From Curtobacterium sp. MCBD17_035 (lineage in GTDB: Bacteria; Actinomycetota; Actinomycetes; Actinomycetales; Microbacteriaceae), in NCBI RefSeq assembly GCF_003234815.2, contig NZ_CP126279.1, positions 1,550,001 through 1,614,000 on the forward strand: 64,000 nucleotides of DNA. The letters run 5' to 3'. Positions 21,935 through 30,221 of this stretch are shown here, piece after piece (within the stretch, counting starts at the first letter, position 1; each line of letters begins with the position of its first letter). The position numbers and the translations under genes were made by a program. Under the pieces are notes generated by a model. The model searched no databases and was not told where the DNA came from. It saw nothing but the letters and a program-made list of their open reading frames with translations.

Positions 21935-22963
21935 ATGCCGAACGACGCCGTCGGGACCCTGCCGCGTCTGGCGGACCGGGACCCCGTCGTCACGCCGGAG
22001 CAGATGGCCGCGGCGCTCGTCCCGCCGCCGCAGTTCGCCGACGCGTCGTTCGCCTCGTACCGACCCGACCCCGACTTCCCGTCGCAGGCCGAGGTCCGCG
22101 ACGCCGTCGAGCGGTTCGTCGCCGACCGGCCCGTGTCCGCCCGCCGCGGACTGTTCGGCCGTCGGCGTCCCGCACCCGAGCCGACGACGTCGGGCGTGTA
22201 CCTCGACGGCGGCTTCGGTGTCGGCAAGACCCACCTGCTGGCGGCGGCGTACCACGCGGAGACCGGCCGCCGGACGTTCGGGACGTTCATCGAGTACACG
22301 GCACTCGTCGGTGCGCTCGGGTTCCAGGGCACCGTGGACCTCCTCACGGGCACGGCGCTCGTGTGCATCGACGAGTTCGAGCTCGACGACCCGGGCGACA
22401 CCATGATGATGACCCGGCTGATCCGGGAACTCGCCGAGCGCGGCACCCGCATCGCGGCGACGTCGAACACGCCGCCCGGGGCCCTGGGCGAGGGCCGGTT
22501 CGCGGCGCAGGACTTCCTCCGGGAGATCCAGGCGATGGCGGACCGGTTCACCACGCTCCGCATCGACGGGCTCGACTTCCGCCGCCGCTCCATCGACGAG
22601 ACCGCCGCGACCGTCGACGACGTCGCCGCGGTCCTCCGCGCCCTGCCGGGAGGCCAGGCGCGCGTCACCGAGGACCGGTTCGCCGACCTCGTCGCGCACC
22701 TCGGGACGGTGCACCCCTCGCGGTACGTCGCGATGGTCGAGGGGCTCGACGCGGCCGGCCTCGTCGACGTCGTGCCGTTCACCGACCAGACCGACGCGCT
22801 CCGGTGGGTCGCGCTCGTGGACCGCCTGTACGACGCCCAGGTGCGGCTCGTGGCGTCCGGCACTCCGCTCGACCAGGTGTTCCCGGAGTCCATGCTCTCG
22901 GGTGGGTACCGCAAGAAGTACCTCCGTGCCGCGTCGCGCGTGGTCGCGCTGACGCGCGCCTGA
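21935..22963 (+). CDS. zapE: ZapE/AFG1-family ATPase
   Basis: 342-residue AAA-type ATPase of the ZapE (AFG1) family, known in E. coli as an FtsZ-ring-associated factor. Walker A is [10 protein letters not shown] (around 92-99), Walker B is LVCIDEFEL (Asp146-Glu147), and sensor 1 is IAATSNTPP. The start was chosen at MPNDAVG with GGAAGG about ten bases upstream; a longer form from an upstream GTG cannot be excluded. Confidence 0.88.
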   Translation: MPNDAVGTLPRLADRDPVVTPEQMAAALVPPPQFADASFASYRPDPDFPSQAEVRDAVERFVADRPVSARRGLFGRRRPAPEPTTSGVYLDGGFGVGKTHLLAAAYHAETGRRTFGTFIEYTALVGALGFQGTVDLLTGTALVCIDEFELDDPGDTMMMTRLIRELAERGTRIAATSNTPPGALGEGRFAAQDFLREIQAMADRFTTLRIDGLDFRRRSIDETAATVDDVAAVLRALPGGQARVTEDRFADLVAHLGTVHPSRYVAMVEGLDAAGLVDVVPFTDQTDALRWVALVDRLYDAQVRLVASGTPLDQVFPESMLSGGYRKKYLRAASRVVALTRA

Positions 22964-23077
22964 ACGCCGCTCCGGCGCGTCGGCTGCGCGTCGGCACCTG
23001 TTCGGGGGAGGTCCTCGGCTGCTGTCGAGCGCCGCGCCAGCCTGCCGAAACACAACGTTCACACGGCGGCGCGTCGT

Positions 23078-23115
23078 GTTACATCCGTGAAACACGCCGT
23101 GCTCCGGAGTGAAAC
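23078..23115 (+). promoter_or_regulatory. GlnR-type operator upstream of amt
   Basis: GTTAC-n6-GAAAC-n6-TGCTC-n6-GAAAC with exact six-base spacers, ending 91 bp before the amt start. It matches the actinobacterial GlnR box pattern (gTnAC-n6-GaAAC repeated), with only the third half-site degenerate. This implies nitrogen-limitation control of the transporter. Confidence 0.7.
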
Positions 23116-23206
23116 CTCTCGTCGCCACACTGGTCCCACCCGAGGCGGGCCCGTCAGACGCGGACAGCGCCGCCGACGCGGTCCACAGCAACAGAGAGGT
23201 GAACAG

Positions 23207-24481
23207 ATGCTCAACCAAGGTCAAACGGCCTTCATCTTGATCATGGCGGCGCTGGTGTTGTTCATGACGCCGGGCCTCGCGTTCTTCTACGGCGGCCTGG
23301 TCAAGGCGAAGAGCGTCATCAGCATGATGATGATGTCCTTCGGCGCGATCGGTCTCGTGAGCGTCCTGTGGGTGCTGTACGGCTACGCGATCTCGTTCGC
23401 GAACACCGGCCCCGGCACCCACGTCGTCGGCAAGGTCGGGTTCTTCAGCATCGACCTCAACCAGCTCGGCCTCGGCCAGGCGTTCGAGCAGTCGCAGGCG
23501 TCGACGCTCCACGCCACGTACCCCGACCTCGCGTTCGTCGGGTTCCAGGCCACGTTCGCGATCATCACGGTCGCGCTCATCTCCGGCGCCATCGCCGACC
23601 GCGCCAAGTTCGGCGCGTGGATGATCTTCTCCGGCATCTGGGTGACCCTCGTCTACTTCCCGGTCGCCAGCTGGGTGTTCAACCTCAAGTCCGGCATGTT
23701 CGCCACGTGGGGTGTCATCGACTTCGCCGGTGGCACGGCGGTCCACATCGACGCCGGTGCCGCGGGCCTCGCCCTCGCGATCGTGCTCGGCCGCCGCGTC
23801 GGGTTCGCCAAGGGTGCCCACAAGCCGCACAACCCCCCGTTCGTCCTGCTCGGCGCCGGCATCCTCTGGTTCGGCTGGTTCGGGTTCAACGCCGGGTCCG
23901 AGGGCGCCGCGGACGGCATCGCCTCGCTCGCGTGGATCAACACGCTCGCCGCACCCGCCGCCGCCGTGCTCGGCTGGCTCATGATCGAGAAGATCCGCGA
24001 CGGCAAGGCCACCTCGGTCGGCGCGGCGTCGGGCGCCGTCACCGGTCTCGTCGCGATCACGCCCGCCTGTGCCGCGCTGACGCCCGGCTGGGGCGTCGTC
24101 CTCGGGTTCGTCTCGGGCATCATCTGCTGCTTCGCGATCGACTGGAAGTACCGCCTCGGCTTCGACGACTCGCTCGACGTCGTCGGCGTCCACCTGGTCG
24201 GCGGCATCGTCGGCACGCTGTGGCTCGGGTTCTTCGCGAACACCACCGGCCTCATCTACTCCGGCTCGTTCGTGCAGCTCGGCAAGCAGGCCACCGCGGC
24301 CGGCGTCGTGCTCGTCTACTCGTTCGTCCTCGCCTTCGTCATCGGCTGGATCGTCGAGAAGACCATCGGGTTCCGCGTCCGCGCCGAGGACGAGGTCGCG
24401 GGCATCGACACCGCCGTCCACGGCGAGGAGGGCTACGTGCTCTACGAGGAGGCCGACCGCACCCCGGTCTCCGTCCGCTGA
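23207..24481 (+). CDS. amt: Ammonium transporter Amt
   Basis: 424-residue ammonium channel of the Amt/Mep/Rh family with about eleven membrane segments. Conserved stretches include LVLFMTPGLAFFYGGLVK in the first helix, FAGGTAVHIDAGAAGLALA with the pore-region His, and LGAGILWFGWFGFNAGS. The ATG has AGAGAGG eight bases upstream. Many actinobacteria follow amtB with glnK and glnD; here a terminator hairpin follows directly and no glnK/glnD is present. The upstream region carries a GlnR-like operator. Confidence 0.95.
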   Translation: MLNQGQTAFILIMAALVLFMTPGLAFFYGGLVKAKSVISMMMMSFGAIGLVSVLWVLYGYAISFANTGPGTHVVGKVGFFSIDLNQLGLGQAFEQSQASTLHATYPDLAFVGFQATFAIITVALISGAIADRAKFGAWMIFSGIWVTLVYFPVASWVFNLKSGMFATWGVIDFAGGTAVHIDAGAAGLALAIVLGRRVGFAKGAHKPHNPPFVLLGAGILWFGWFGFNAGSEGAADGIASLAWINTLAAPAAAVLGWLMIEKIRDGKATSVGAASGAVTGLVAITPACAALTPGWGVVLGFVSGIICCFAIDWKYRLGFDDSLDVVGVHLVGGIVGTLWLGFFANTTGLIYSGSFVQLGKQATAAGVVLVYSFVLAFVIGWIVEKTIGFRVRAEDEVAGIDTAVHGEEGYVLYEEADRTPVSVR

Positions 24482-24495
24482 CCCACGCGACACGC

Positions 24496-24528
24496 ACGAC
24501 GCCCCCGGCTCCGCGCCGGGGGCGTCGT
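24496..24528 (+). terminator. Intrinsic terminator after amt
   Basis: A 13-bp perfect stem (ACGACGCCCCCGG and complement) with a 7-base loop begins 14 bases after the amt stop. Confidence 0.85.
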
Positions 24529-24552
24529 CGTGTCCGGTGGCAGACTGACGCG

Positions 24553-25212
24553 GTGACCACGACGACACCGCCCACGCTCGCCAACTTCCGTGAGGTCGGC
24601 GGACCCGGGTTCCAGGCGGGGCGGACCCGCACCGTCTACCGCTCGAACACCGAGGACGTGCCGGCCACCGCCTACCCCGTCGTGCTCGAGACGGTCGTGG
24701 ACCTGCGCCGCGGCGACGAGGTCGCCGCGCTCGCGCACCCGCTCCGCGCGGCCGCGGGCTACCGGAACGTGCCGCTGTTCGACCCCGCGGCCGGTGAGGA
24801 GTCGGCCCCCGACGCCCTCGAGCTCCGCGACCAGTACGTGGACTGGCTCGTGCGGCACCGAGCGACGATGCTCCTCGTGTTCCGCGCCCTGGCCGAGACC
24901 GAGGGCGACGTGCTGGTCTGTTGCTCCGCGGGCAAGGACCGCACCGGCGTCGTCAGCGCGTTGCTCGCCCGGCTCTGGGGCGCGGACCTCGACCGCATCG
25001 GCGCGGACTACGCCGCGACCGGGGCGGCGCTGGCGGACCGTTTCGCCCGCGAACGCGCTGAGGCTGCCGACGCCGAGCACTTCGACCGGAACGCCCGATC
25101 GGAGGCCGCCACGGCCGTCGCGGTCGTCGAGCACGTGGAGGAGCGGTTCCTGTCCGTCCGCGGCTACCTGCGCTGGCTCGGGCTGAGCGACCGCGAGGTC
25201 GACCGGCTCTGA
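24553..25212 (+). CDS. Tyrosine/serine protein phosphatase family protein
   Basis: 219-residue phosphatase of the PTP-like (Y_phosphatase3) type. The CX5R loop is Cys124-SAGKD-Arg130 in LVCCSAGKDRTGVVSALL, preceded by the family's N-terminal FREVGG and VVDLRRGDEV motifs. The GTG start at 24553 was chosen because this is where family homology begins. The long upstream open frame is a shadow of amt. There is no Shine-Dalgarno sequence, and CAGACT lies six bases upstream, so a leaderless start is possible. The physiological substrate is unknown. Confidence 0.88.
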   Translation: MTTTTPPTLANFREVGGPGFQAGRTRTVYRSNTEDVPATAYPVVLETVVDLRRGDEVAALAHPLRAAAGYRNVPLFDPAAGEESAPDALELRDQYVDWLVRHRATMLLVFRALAETEGDVLVCCSAGKDRTGVVSALLARLWGADLDRIGADYAATGAALADRFARERAEAADAEHFDRNARSEAATAVAVVEHVEERFLSVRGYLRWLGLSDREVDRL

Positions 25213-25256
25213 CCTCGGGTCCCGGCCCCCGGCCCGGGGACCGCGAGATCGCGGAC

Positions 25257-25288
25257 GATGCCGCCCTGTCGTGTGTCAGAGCGGCATC
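25257..25288. terminator. Hairpin between phosphatase gene and 107-residue ORF
   Basis: GATGCCGC-n16-GCGGCATC in the 145-bp gap between convergent genes. Another imperfect G/C stem lies at about 25214-25247. Together they probably terminate both convergent transcripts. Confidence 0.5.
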
Positions 25289-25317
25289 TCGTGCGACCTC
25301 GATCGTCCCGGGGACCG

Positions 25318-25347
25318 GGTCCGGGGTCCCGGGGTCCGGGGTCCCGG
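25318..25347. repeat. 15-bp tandem direct repeat
   Basis: Two exact copies of GGTCCGGGGTCCCGG side by side just downstream of the minus-strand hypothetical gene. The unit is itself partly palindromic (GGACCCCGGACC-like). Confidence 0.8.
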
Positions 25348-25357
25348 CGTCAGGACA

Positions 25358-25681
25358 TCACGGCAGGTCGGCGCCGTCCGCGCGGTCGCCGCCCGGTGCC
25401 TCCTGGTCGTCCTGCTGGGTGCCCGAGGACGCGTCGCCGGCCGCATCGGCCGCGCCGACCATCGCGTCGCCGCCGCGCGCGTCGTCACCGAGTGCGGCCA
25501 GGGCGCTCTGCTCCTGCTCGCCCCGGTCCTCCCGGTCGAGGCCGGACGAGCCGTCCTCGGCGCGACCCATCTGCTCCGGGTGCTGGTCCATGTGCCGGTC
25601 GCCCGACTCGGATGCCTCGTGCTGCAGGCTCGCACCCACGCTCGCGGCACCCTCGTTCATCCCGCCGCGGTCGTTCACCAT
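25358..25681 (-). CDS. Hypothetical acidic hydrophilic protein
   Basis: 107-residue protein rich in Asp, Glu, Gly, Ala and Gln with no hydrophobic segment, probably disordered. I do not recognise a family. A good GGAGAGG stands eight bases before the ATG, and it follows the aldo-keto reductase gene on the same strand with a 55-bp gap, so cotranscription is likely. The composition resembles small desiccation/stress hydrophilins, but that is only a resemblance. Confidence 0.55.
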   Translation of the reverse strand: MVNDRGGMNEGAASVGASLQHEASESGDRHMDQHPEQMGRAEDGSSGLDREDRGEQEQSALAALGDDARGGDAMVGAADAAGDASSGTQQDDQEAPGGDRADGADLP

Positions 25682-25736
25682 GTCGTCGTCCTCTCCGAGT
25701 TCTCGGCCACCGGATGGGTGACCGGCGCGTCCGTCG

Positions 25737-26708
25737 TCACCAGGCGTAGTCCTCCGGGGACGTCTTGTGCCCCGGGAAGATCTCGTCGAGGCGGTCGAGC
25801 GCTGCCTGGTCGAGGTGGATGTCCACGGATGCGACCGCCGACTCGAGCTGCTGCATCGTCCGCGGGCCGGTGATCGGCGCGGTCACGCCCGGCTGGTGGA
25901 GCAGCCACGCGAGCGCGAGCTCGCCCGGCGCGTGGCCGATCTCCTTCGCGAACGCCTCGTACTGCTCGATCGCGGGTCGGTTCGCCTCGAGGGCCTCCTT
26001 CGCGCGACCCTCGAGCCGGCGCGAGCCCTCCTCGGTCTTCTCGATGACGCCACCGAGGAGACCGCCCTGGAGCGGCGACCACGGGATCATGCCGAGGCCG
26101 TACGCGCGCGCGGCGGGCAGGGTCTCGCGCTCGACGTCGCGGACGAGCAGGTTGTAGATCGACTGCTCGCTCACGAGGCCGACGAAGTTCCGGCGCGCGG
26201 CGGCCTCCTGCGCCTGGGCGATGTGCCACCCGGCGAAGTTGCTCGACCCGGCGTACAGGACCTTGCCCTGCTGGACGGCGACCTCCATCGCCTGCCAGAT
26301 CTCCTCCCAGGGCGTCTCCCGGTCGATGTGGTGGAACTGGTACAGGTCGACGTGGTCCGTCTGCAGCCGGCGGAGCGAGTCGTCGAGCTGACGACGGATC
26401 GCCAGGGCCGAGAGCTTCGACTCGTTCGGCCAGTCGCCCATGTCGCCGTACAGCTTGGTCGCGATGACCGTGCGTTCGCGGCGGCCGCCGCCCTGCGCGA
26501 ACCAGCGGCCGACGATCTGCTCGGTGACGCCCTCGCCCTTCTGCCAGCCGTACACGTTGGCGGTGTCGAAGAAGTTGACGCCGAGGTCGTGGGCGCGGTC
26601 CATGATCGCGAACGAGTCCTCCTCGCTCGTCTGTGGTCCGAAGTTCATGGTGCCGAGCACGGCGCGGGAGACGGACAGGCCGGTGCGTCCGAGGTGTGTG
26701 TATTCCAT
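25737..26708 (-). CDS. Aldo/keto reductase
   Basis: 323-residue NADPH-dependent oxidoreductase of the AKR superfamily, probably reducing aldehydes. The catalytic tetrad is visible as Asp48 and Tyr53 (FFDTANVYGW), Lys85 (VIATKLYG) and a His at 126/127 (YQFHHIDRETPW). The cofactor-binding SEQSIYNLL and ITGPRTMQQLE are also present. The start at MEYTHLGRTGLSVS matches the family N-terminus. It is divergent from the SDR gene, with a 120-bp shared upstream region. Confidence 0.92.
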   Translation of the reverse strand: MEYTHLGRTGLSVSRAVLGTMNFGPQTSEEDSFAIMDRAHDLGVNFFDTANVYGWQKGEGVTEQIVGRWFAQGGGRRERTVIATKLYGDMGDWPNESKLSALAIRRQLDDSLRRLQTDHVDLYQFHHIDRETPWEEIWQAMEVAVQQGKVLYAGSSNFAGWHIAQAQEAAARRNFVGLVSEQSIYNLLVRDVERETLPAARAYGLGMIPWSPLQGGLLGGVIEKTEEGSRRLEGRAKEALEANRPAIEQYEAFAKEIGHAPGELALAWLLHQPGVTAPITGPRTMQQLESAVASVDIHLDQAALDRLDEIFPGHKTSPEDYAW

Positions 26709-26828
26709 GCCTCCGGGTCTACGCCTCCCGCTGAGCGCGGGTCCAGGAGCAGCGGACCAGCCTGGGTGCCGTGCGTCCGCCACGCATCGCCAACGGACGC
26801 CGACGGAGCAACGACAGGAGAGGACCAC

Positions 26829-27680
26829 ATGAGCGACCAGCAGCAGCCCCCGCAGCAGCAGGACACCCCCGGCAGTGAAGCCGAGCTCGGCCCCAAGGCG
26901 GACCACGGCGAGCAGTCGTACAAGGGCTCAGGCAAGATGACCGGCAAGCGTGCCGTCATCACGGGCGGCGACAGCGGCATCGGCAAGGCCGTGGCCATCG
27001 CGTTCGCCCGCGAGGGTGCCGACGTGCTCATCAGCTACCTCCCGGAAGAGGAGGAGGACGCCCAGGACACGAAGCACTGGATCGAGGACGCCGGCCGGAA
27101 GGCCGTCCTGTTCCCCGGTGACCTGTCCGACCCGGCGTACTGCCGCTCCGTGATCGCGACGGCGGTCGAGGAGTTCGGCGGGCTCGACGTACTCGTCAAC
27201 AACGCCGCGTTCCAGATGACGCACGAGACGCTCGAGGAGATCCCCGACGAGGAGTGGGACCACACCATCGCCACGAACCTCAGCGCCTACTTCCACCTCG
27301 CGAAGGCCGCCCTGCCGCACATGGAGGCGGGCGCGTCGATCATCGGCACGAGCTCGGTCAACTCGGACAACCCCGTGCCGACGCTCCTGCCCTACGACGT
27401 GACGAAGGCCGGCATCGCGAACTTCTCGGCTGCGCTCGCGCAGCTCGTCGGGTCGCGCGGCATCCGCGTGAACAGCGTCGCGCCCGGGCCGATCTGGACG
27501 CCGCTCATCCCGTCGACGATGCCCGAGGAGCAGGTCGAGTCGTTCGGGTCGCAGGCGCCGCTCGGTCGCGCCGGCCAGCCCGCGGAACTCGCCCCGGTGT
27601 ACGTGCTCCTCGCCAGTGACGACGGCAGCTACGTCTCCGGTGCCCGTATCGCCGTCACGGGCGGCACGCCGATCCTCTGA
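26829..27680 (+). CDS. Short-chain dehydrogenase/reductase, general-stress type
   Basis: 283-residue classical SDR with a 35-residue hydrophilic N-terminal extension (Gln/Pro-rich, then AELGPKADHGEQSYKGSGKM) typical of the YdaD/YhdF-like general-stress group. The cofactor motif is TGGDSGIG (45-52), NNAAFQ follows, and the catalytic residues are Ser175/176, Tyr189 and Lys193 (YDVTK). The start has AGGAGAGG upstream. It ends at a strong terminator. Its neighbours (aldo-keto reductase, ChaB) also suggest a stress role; the substrate is unknown. Confidence 0.92.
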   Translation: MSDQQQPPQQQDTPGSEAELGPKADHGEQSYKGSGKMTGKRAVITGGDSGIGKAVAIAFAREGADVLISYLPEEEEDAQDTKHWIEDAGRKAVLFPGDLSDPAYCRSVIATAVEEFGGLDVLVNNAAFQMTHETLEEIPDEEWDHTIATNLSAYFHLAKAALPHMEAGASIIGTSSVNSDNPVPTLLPYDVTKAGIANFSAALAQLVGSRGIRVNSVAPGPIWTPLIPSTMPEEQVESFGSQAPLGRAGQPAELAPVYVLLASDDGSYVSGARIAVTGGTPIL

Positions 27681-27695
27681 TCCGCGGCCACGGGA

Positions 27696-27741
27696 CGGAC
27701 GGGAGGCGCGACATCGAAACCGGTGCCGCGCCTCCCGTCCG
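27696..27741 (+). terminator. Intrinsic terminator after SDR gene
   Basis: A 15-bp stem with core GGACGGGAGGCGCG, a 16-base loop and the complementary arm. Its core resembles the acnA terminator arm (GGACGGACGGGAGGGA). Confidence 0.85.
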
Positions 27742-27787
27742 ACACCCGGCCGCGTGGGGTACGACTGGACCAGCGAGAGGAGTGACC

Positions 27788-28180
27788 ATGCCCGCGAAGG
27801 ACGAGATCCCGAGCACCCTGCAGCGCTCGGATGAGCACGCGCAGGAGATCTACGCGAAGACGCTCGACTCGGCGAACGAGACCTACGGCCCCGGGGAGCG
27901 CGCCCACCGGACCGCGTTCGCCGCCGTCAAGCACGAGTACGAGAAGATCGGCGACCACTGGGAGCGCAAGGCGGAGAACGGTCCGTCCGACTCCGGTGCA
28001 GCCGGGAGTCGTGACGACGGTGAGACCCAGCAGGGCGTCGACGCGAACGCGTCCAAGCAGCACCTCATGGACGTGGCGAAGCGGCTCGACGTCAGCGGGC
28101 GATCGTCGATGACCAAGGACGAACTCGTCGACGCGATCAAGAAGGCCAACGCGAAGGCGACGCGCGACGCCCGCTCGTGA
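27788..28180 (+). CDS. ChaB family protein with Rho N-terminal-like domain
   Basis: 130-residue protein. The N-terminal half (about 1-65) matches ChaB, with LQRSDEHAQEIYAKTLDSAN, YGPGERAHRTAFAAVKHEYEK and WERK. The C-terminal part (about 88-125) resembles a Rho termination factor N-terminal/SAP-like helical repeat (KQHLMDVAKRLDVSGRSSMT then KDELVDAIKKAN). ChaB was named as a regulator of the ChaA cation antiporter, but its role in actinobacteria is unclear. The ATG at 27788 has GAGAGGAG upstream. Confidence 0.88.
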   Translation: MPAKDEIPSTLQRSDEHAQEIYAKTLDSANETYGPGERAHRTAFAAVKHEYEKIGDHWERKAENGPSDSGAAGSRDDGETQQGVDANASKQHLMDVAKRLDVSGRSSMTKDELVDAIKKANAKATRDARS

Positions 28181-28254
28181 ACGTGCACGAGGGCCCCAAG
28201 ACGGGGTCGGGTTCGTTGTCGTGCGCACTGCACGGTCGCCGGGCGCGCGTCGAC

Positions 28255-28260
28255 TAGCGT
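28255..28260 (+). promoter_or_regulatory. -10 element placed for leaderless fabH transcription
   Basis: TAGCGT lies seven bases before the GTG start of the fabH-like gene, without a Shine-Dalgarno sequence. Confidence 0.4.
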
Positions 28261-28267
28261 CGATCCG

Positions 28268-29236
28268 GTGAACGACGCGAACACGCCCGGCAGCCGCATC
28301 ATCGGCCTCGGGCACCACCAGCCCGCCCGGATCATGACGAACGACGACCTCGCGGCGATCGTCGACACGAACGACGAGTGGATCCGGACCCGAACCGGGA
28401 TCCGCACGCGGCACATCGCCTCCGAGGCCGACACCGTCACGAGCATGGCGATCGAGGCCGGCCGTGCCGCCATCGCCGACGCGGGCATCGACCCCGCCGA
28501 GATCGACCAGGTGTTCGTCGCGTCGACCTCCGCCACCGACCGCGCGCCGTACACCGCCGGACGCGTCGCCGTCGCGCTCGGGCTCACTGCCGGCCCGGCG
28601 CCCATCGACATCAACACCGCCTGCTCCGGCTTCGAGTACGCGCTCGCCCTCGCCGACCAGTCCATCCGGCTCGGCAGCGCCACGACCTCGCTCGTGATCG
28701 CGTCCGAGAAGATCTCCGGCCTCGTCGACTGGACCGACCGGTCGACGTGCGTCCTCATCGGCGACGCAGCCGGAGCCGCCGTCGTCCAACGCAGCGACAC
28801 CGCCGAGATCGGCCCGGTGTCCTGGGGGAGCGTCCCGCACCTGCTCGAGGCCGTGCTCGTCGACGGGGACCCGCAACGGTTCTCGCAGGAAGGCCGCTCG
28901 ATCTACCGCTGGGCGATCACCGAGGCGGAGGGGCACGCGCGCCGCATCGTCGAGAAGGCCGGGATGACGATGGACGAGATCCAGGTGCTCGCGTTCCACC
29001 AGGCGAACCTCCGGATCATCGAGCCGCTCGCCAAGGCGCTCGGGGGCGACACGAAGTTCGTGATCACCGACGTGCAGGAGTCCGGGAACACCTCGGCCGC
29101 GAGCGTGCCGCTCGGGTTGTCGAAGGCGTGGGCGGCCGGGAAACTGCCCGAGGGCGTGCCCGCGCTGCTGTTCGGGTTCGGCGGGGGCTTCGCGCACGCC
29201 GGACAGGTCGTCCGGACGCCGGTCCGGCGGGGCTGA
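28268..29236 (+). CDS. fabH: Beta-ketoacyl-ACP synthase III-type condensing enzyme
   Basis: 322-residue FabH-type thiolase-fold enzyme with the complete catalytic triad Cys119 (NTACSGFEYA), His244 (FHQANLRI) and Asn274 (ESGNTSAASV). FabH primes fatty-acid synthesis by condensing acyl-CoA with malonyl-ACP. Here it stands alone: no fabD, acpP or fabF is nearby, so it may be a second or specialised copy rather than the housekeeping priming enzyme. The start is the GTG at 28268 and the gene converges on the EcsC-like gene. Confidence 0.9.
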   Translation: MNDANTPGSRIIGLGHHQPARIMTNDDLAAIVDTNDEWIRTRTGIRTRHIASEADTVTSMAIEAGRAAIADAGIDPAEIDQVFVASTSATDRAPYTAGRVAVALGLTAGPAPIDINTACSGFEYALALADQSIRLGSATTSLVIASEKISGLVDWTDRSTCVLIGDAAGAAVVQRSDTAEIGPVSWGSVPHLLEAVLVDGDPQRFSQEGRSIYRWAITEAEGHARRIVEKAGMTMDEIQVLAFHQANLRIIEPLAKALGGDTKFVITDVQESGNTSAASVPLGLSKAWAAGKLPEGVPALLFGFGGGFAHAGQVVRTPVRRG

Positions 29237-29276
29237 GTCCACCGTCGGTGCGGCCGTGGCGCGCCCGGCCCGCTCG

Positions 29277-30221
29277 CTACGACGCGGGCGTGTCCGTGCC
29301 CGTGTCCGGGTCGGCCCAGAGGTCGTCCGTGTCGGCCGGACGACGCCAGGGCAGGGCGCGCTGCCGGCGCCGCGAGGTCCCGGCCTCGACGCCCGGGGCG
29401 ACGTCGCGCCCGCGTCGAGCCCGCTCGGGGCGCGGCGACACCGGGAGCGGGAAGTGTGCCGGCGGCGGGCCGAACGCCGTCCGCGAGCCGTCGATCACCT
29501 TGCGGCCGAGCGCGTGGTTCCCGACGCCGCCGATGACAGCGCCGATCCCGAACGGCACCGCGCGGCCGAGCACGCTCGCCCCCTGCCGCGCCAGGAAGCG
29601 CTTGACGAACGAGTCACGGAGCCGCCCGCCGATGCCGCTGACGACCGAGCGGGGCAGGCTCGACGTGACGAGTTCGCCCCAGAACGCCGTCCGCGTCGGG
29701 CCACCCCCGGCCTGGGCCGCGAGCTGCTTGACGAGCGAGGTTCCGGGCGCGCCGAGGATCATCGCCATCACGAGCGTCCGCGCTCGTTCGGGGTCGGTCA
29801 CCGCGATGCCGTGCACCTCGGTGACCGACTGGGCGAACAGGGCGCTCGCCTCGAGGAACGCCGCCGTCTCCGCGCCCGTGAGGCCGAGGCTCGTCGCGAA
29901 CCCGACCCCGGGGATCACCGCGCTCGCTCCGACCGCGGCGCCGCCCGTCGACACGGCGGTGAGGTACTGGCGCTCGAGGATCGCGATGACCTCGGCCGGT
30001 GTGGCGTCCGGGCGGCGCCGACGGATCCGGTCGACGTGTGCGACCACCACCGGGCGTTGCACGCTGAGCACGCGGTCGAGCGTCGCCGACCAGCGAGTGG
30101 ACGCCAGGCCGCTCGGGCCGGGTACGTCGGTCTGCGCCTCGACCGAGGTGTTGTCGGTCGGGACCGTGACGGGAAGGGGGACGATGGCGTTTCGATCGCC
30201 CGGGGTGCCTCGTTTGGCCAT
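29277..30221 (-). CDS. Conserved hypothetical protein, EcsC-like
   Basis: 314 residues. A central region (about 95-240) has Gly/Ala-rich amphipathic or membrane-associated helices (ASAVIPGVGFATSLGLTG, VMAMILGAPGTSLVKQLA, VPFGIGAVIGGVGNHALG), an arrangement that resembles EcsC-family proteins. Both ends are charged and probably disordered. The C-terminus is Arg-rich. A TAGGGT box six bases before the ATG and lack of a Shine-Dalgarno sequence suggest a leaderless message. The family assignment is tentative and the function unknown. Confidence 0.7.
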   Translation of the reverse strand: MAKRGTPGDRNAIVPLPVTVPTDNTSVEAQTDVPGPSGLASTRWSATLDRVLSVQRPVVVAHVDRIRRRRPDATPAEVIAILERQYLTAVSTGGAAVGASAVIPGVGFATSLGLTGAETAAFLEASALFAQSVTEVHGIAVTDPERARTLVMAMILGAPGTSLVKQLAAQAGGGPTRTAFWGELVTSSLPRSVVSGIGGRLRDSFVKRFLARQGASVLGRAVPFGIGAVIGGVGNHALGRKVIDGSRTAFGPPPAHFPLPVSPRPERARRGRDVAPGVEAGTSRRRQRALPWRRPADTDDLWADPDTGTDTPAS

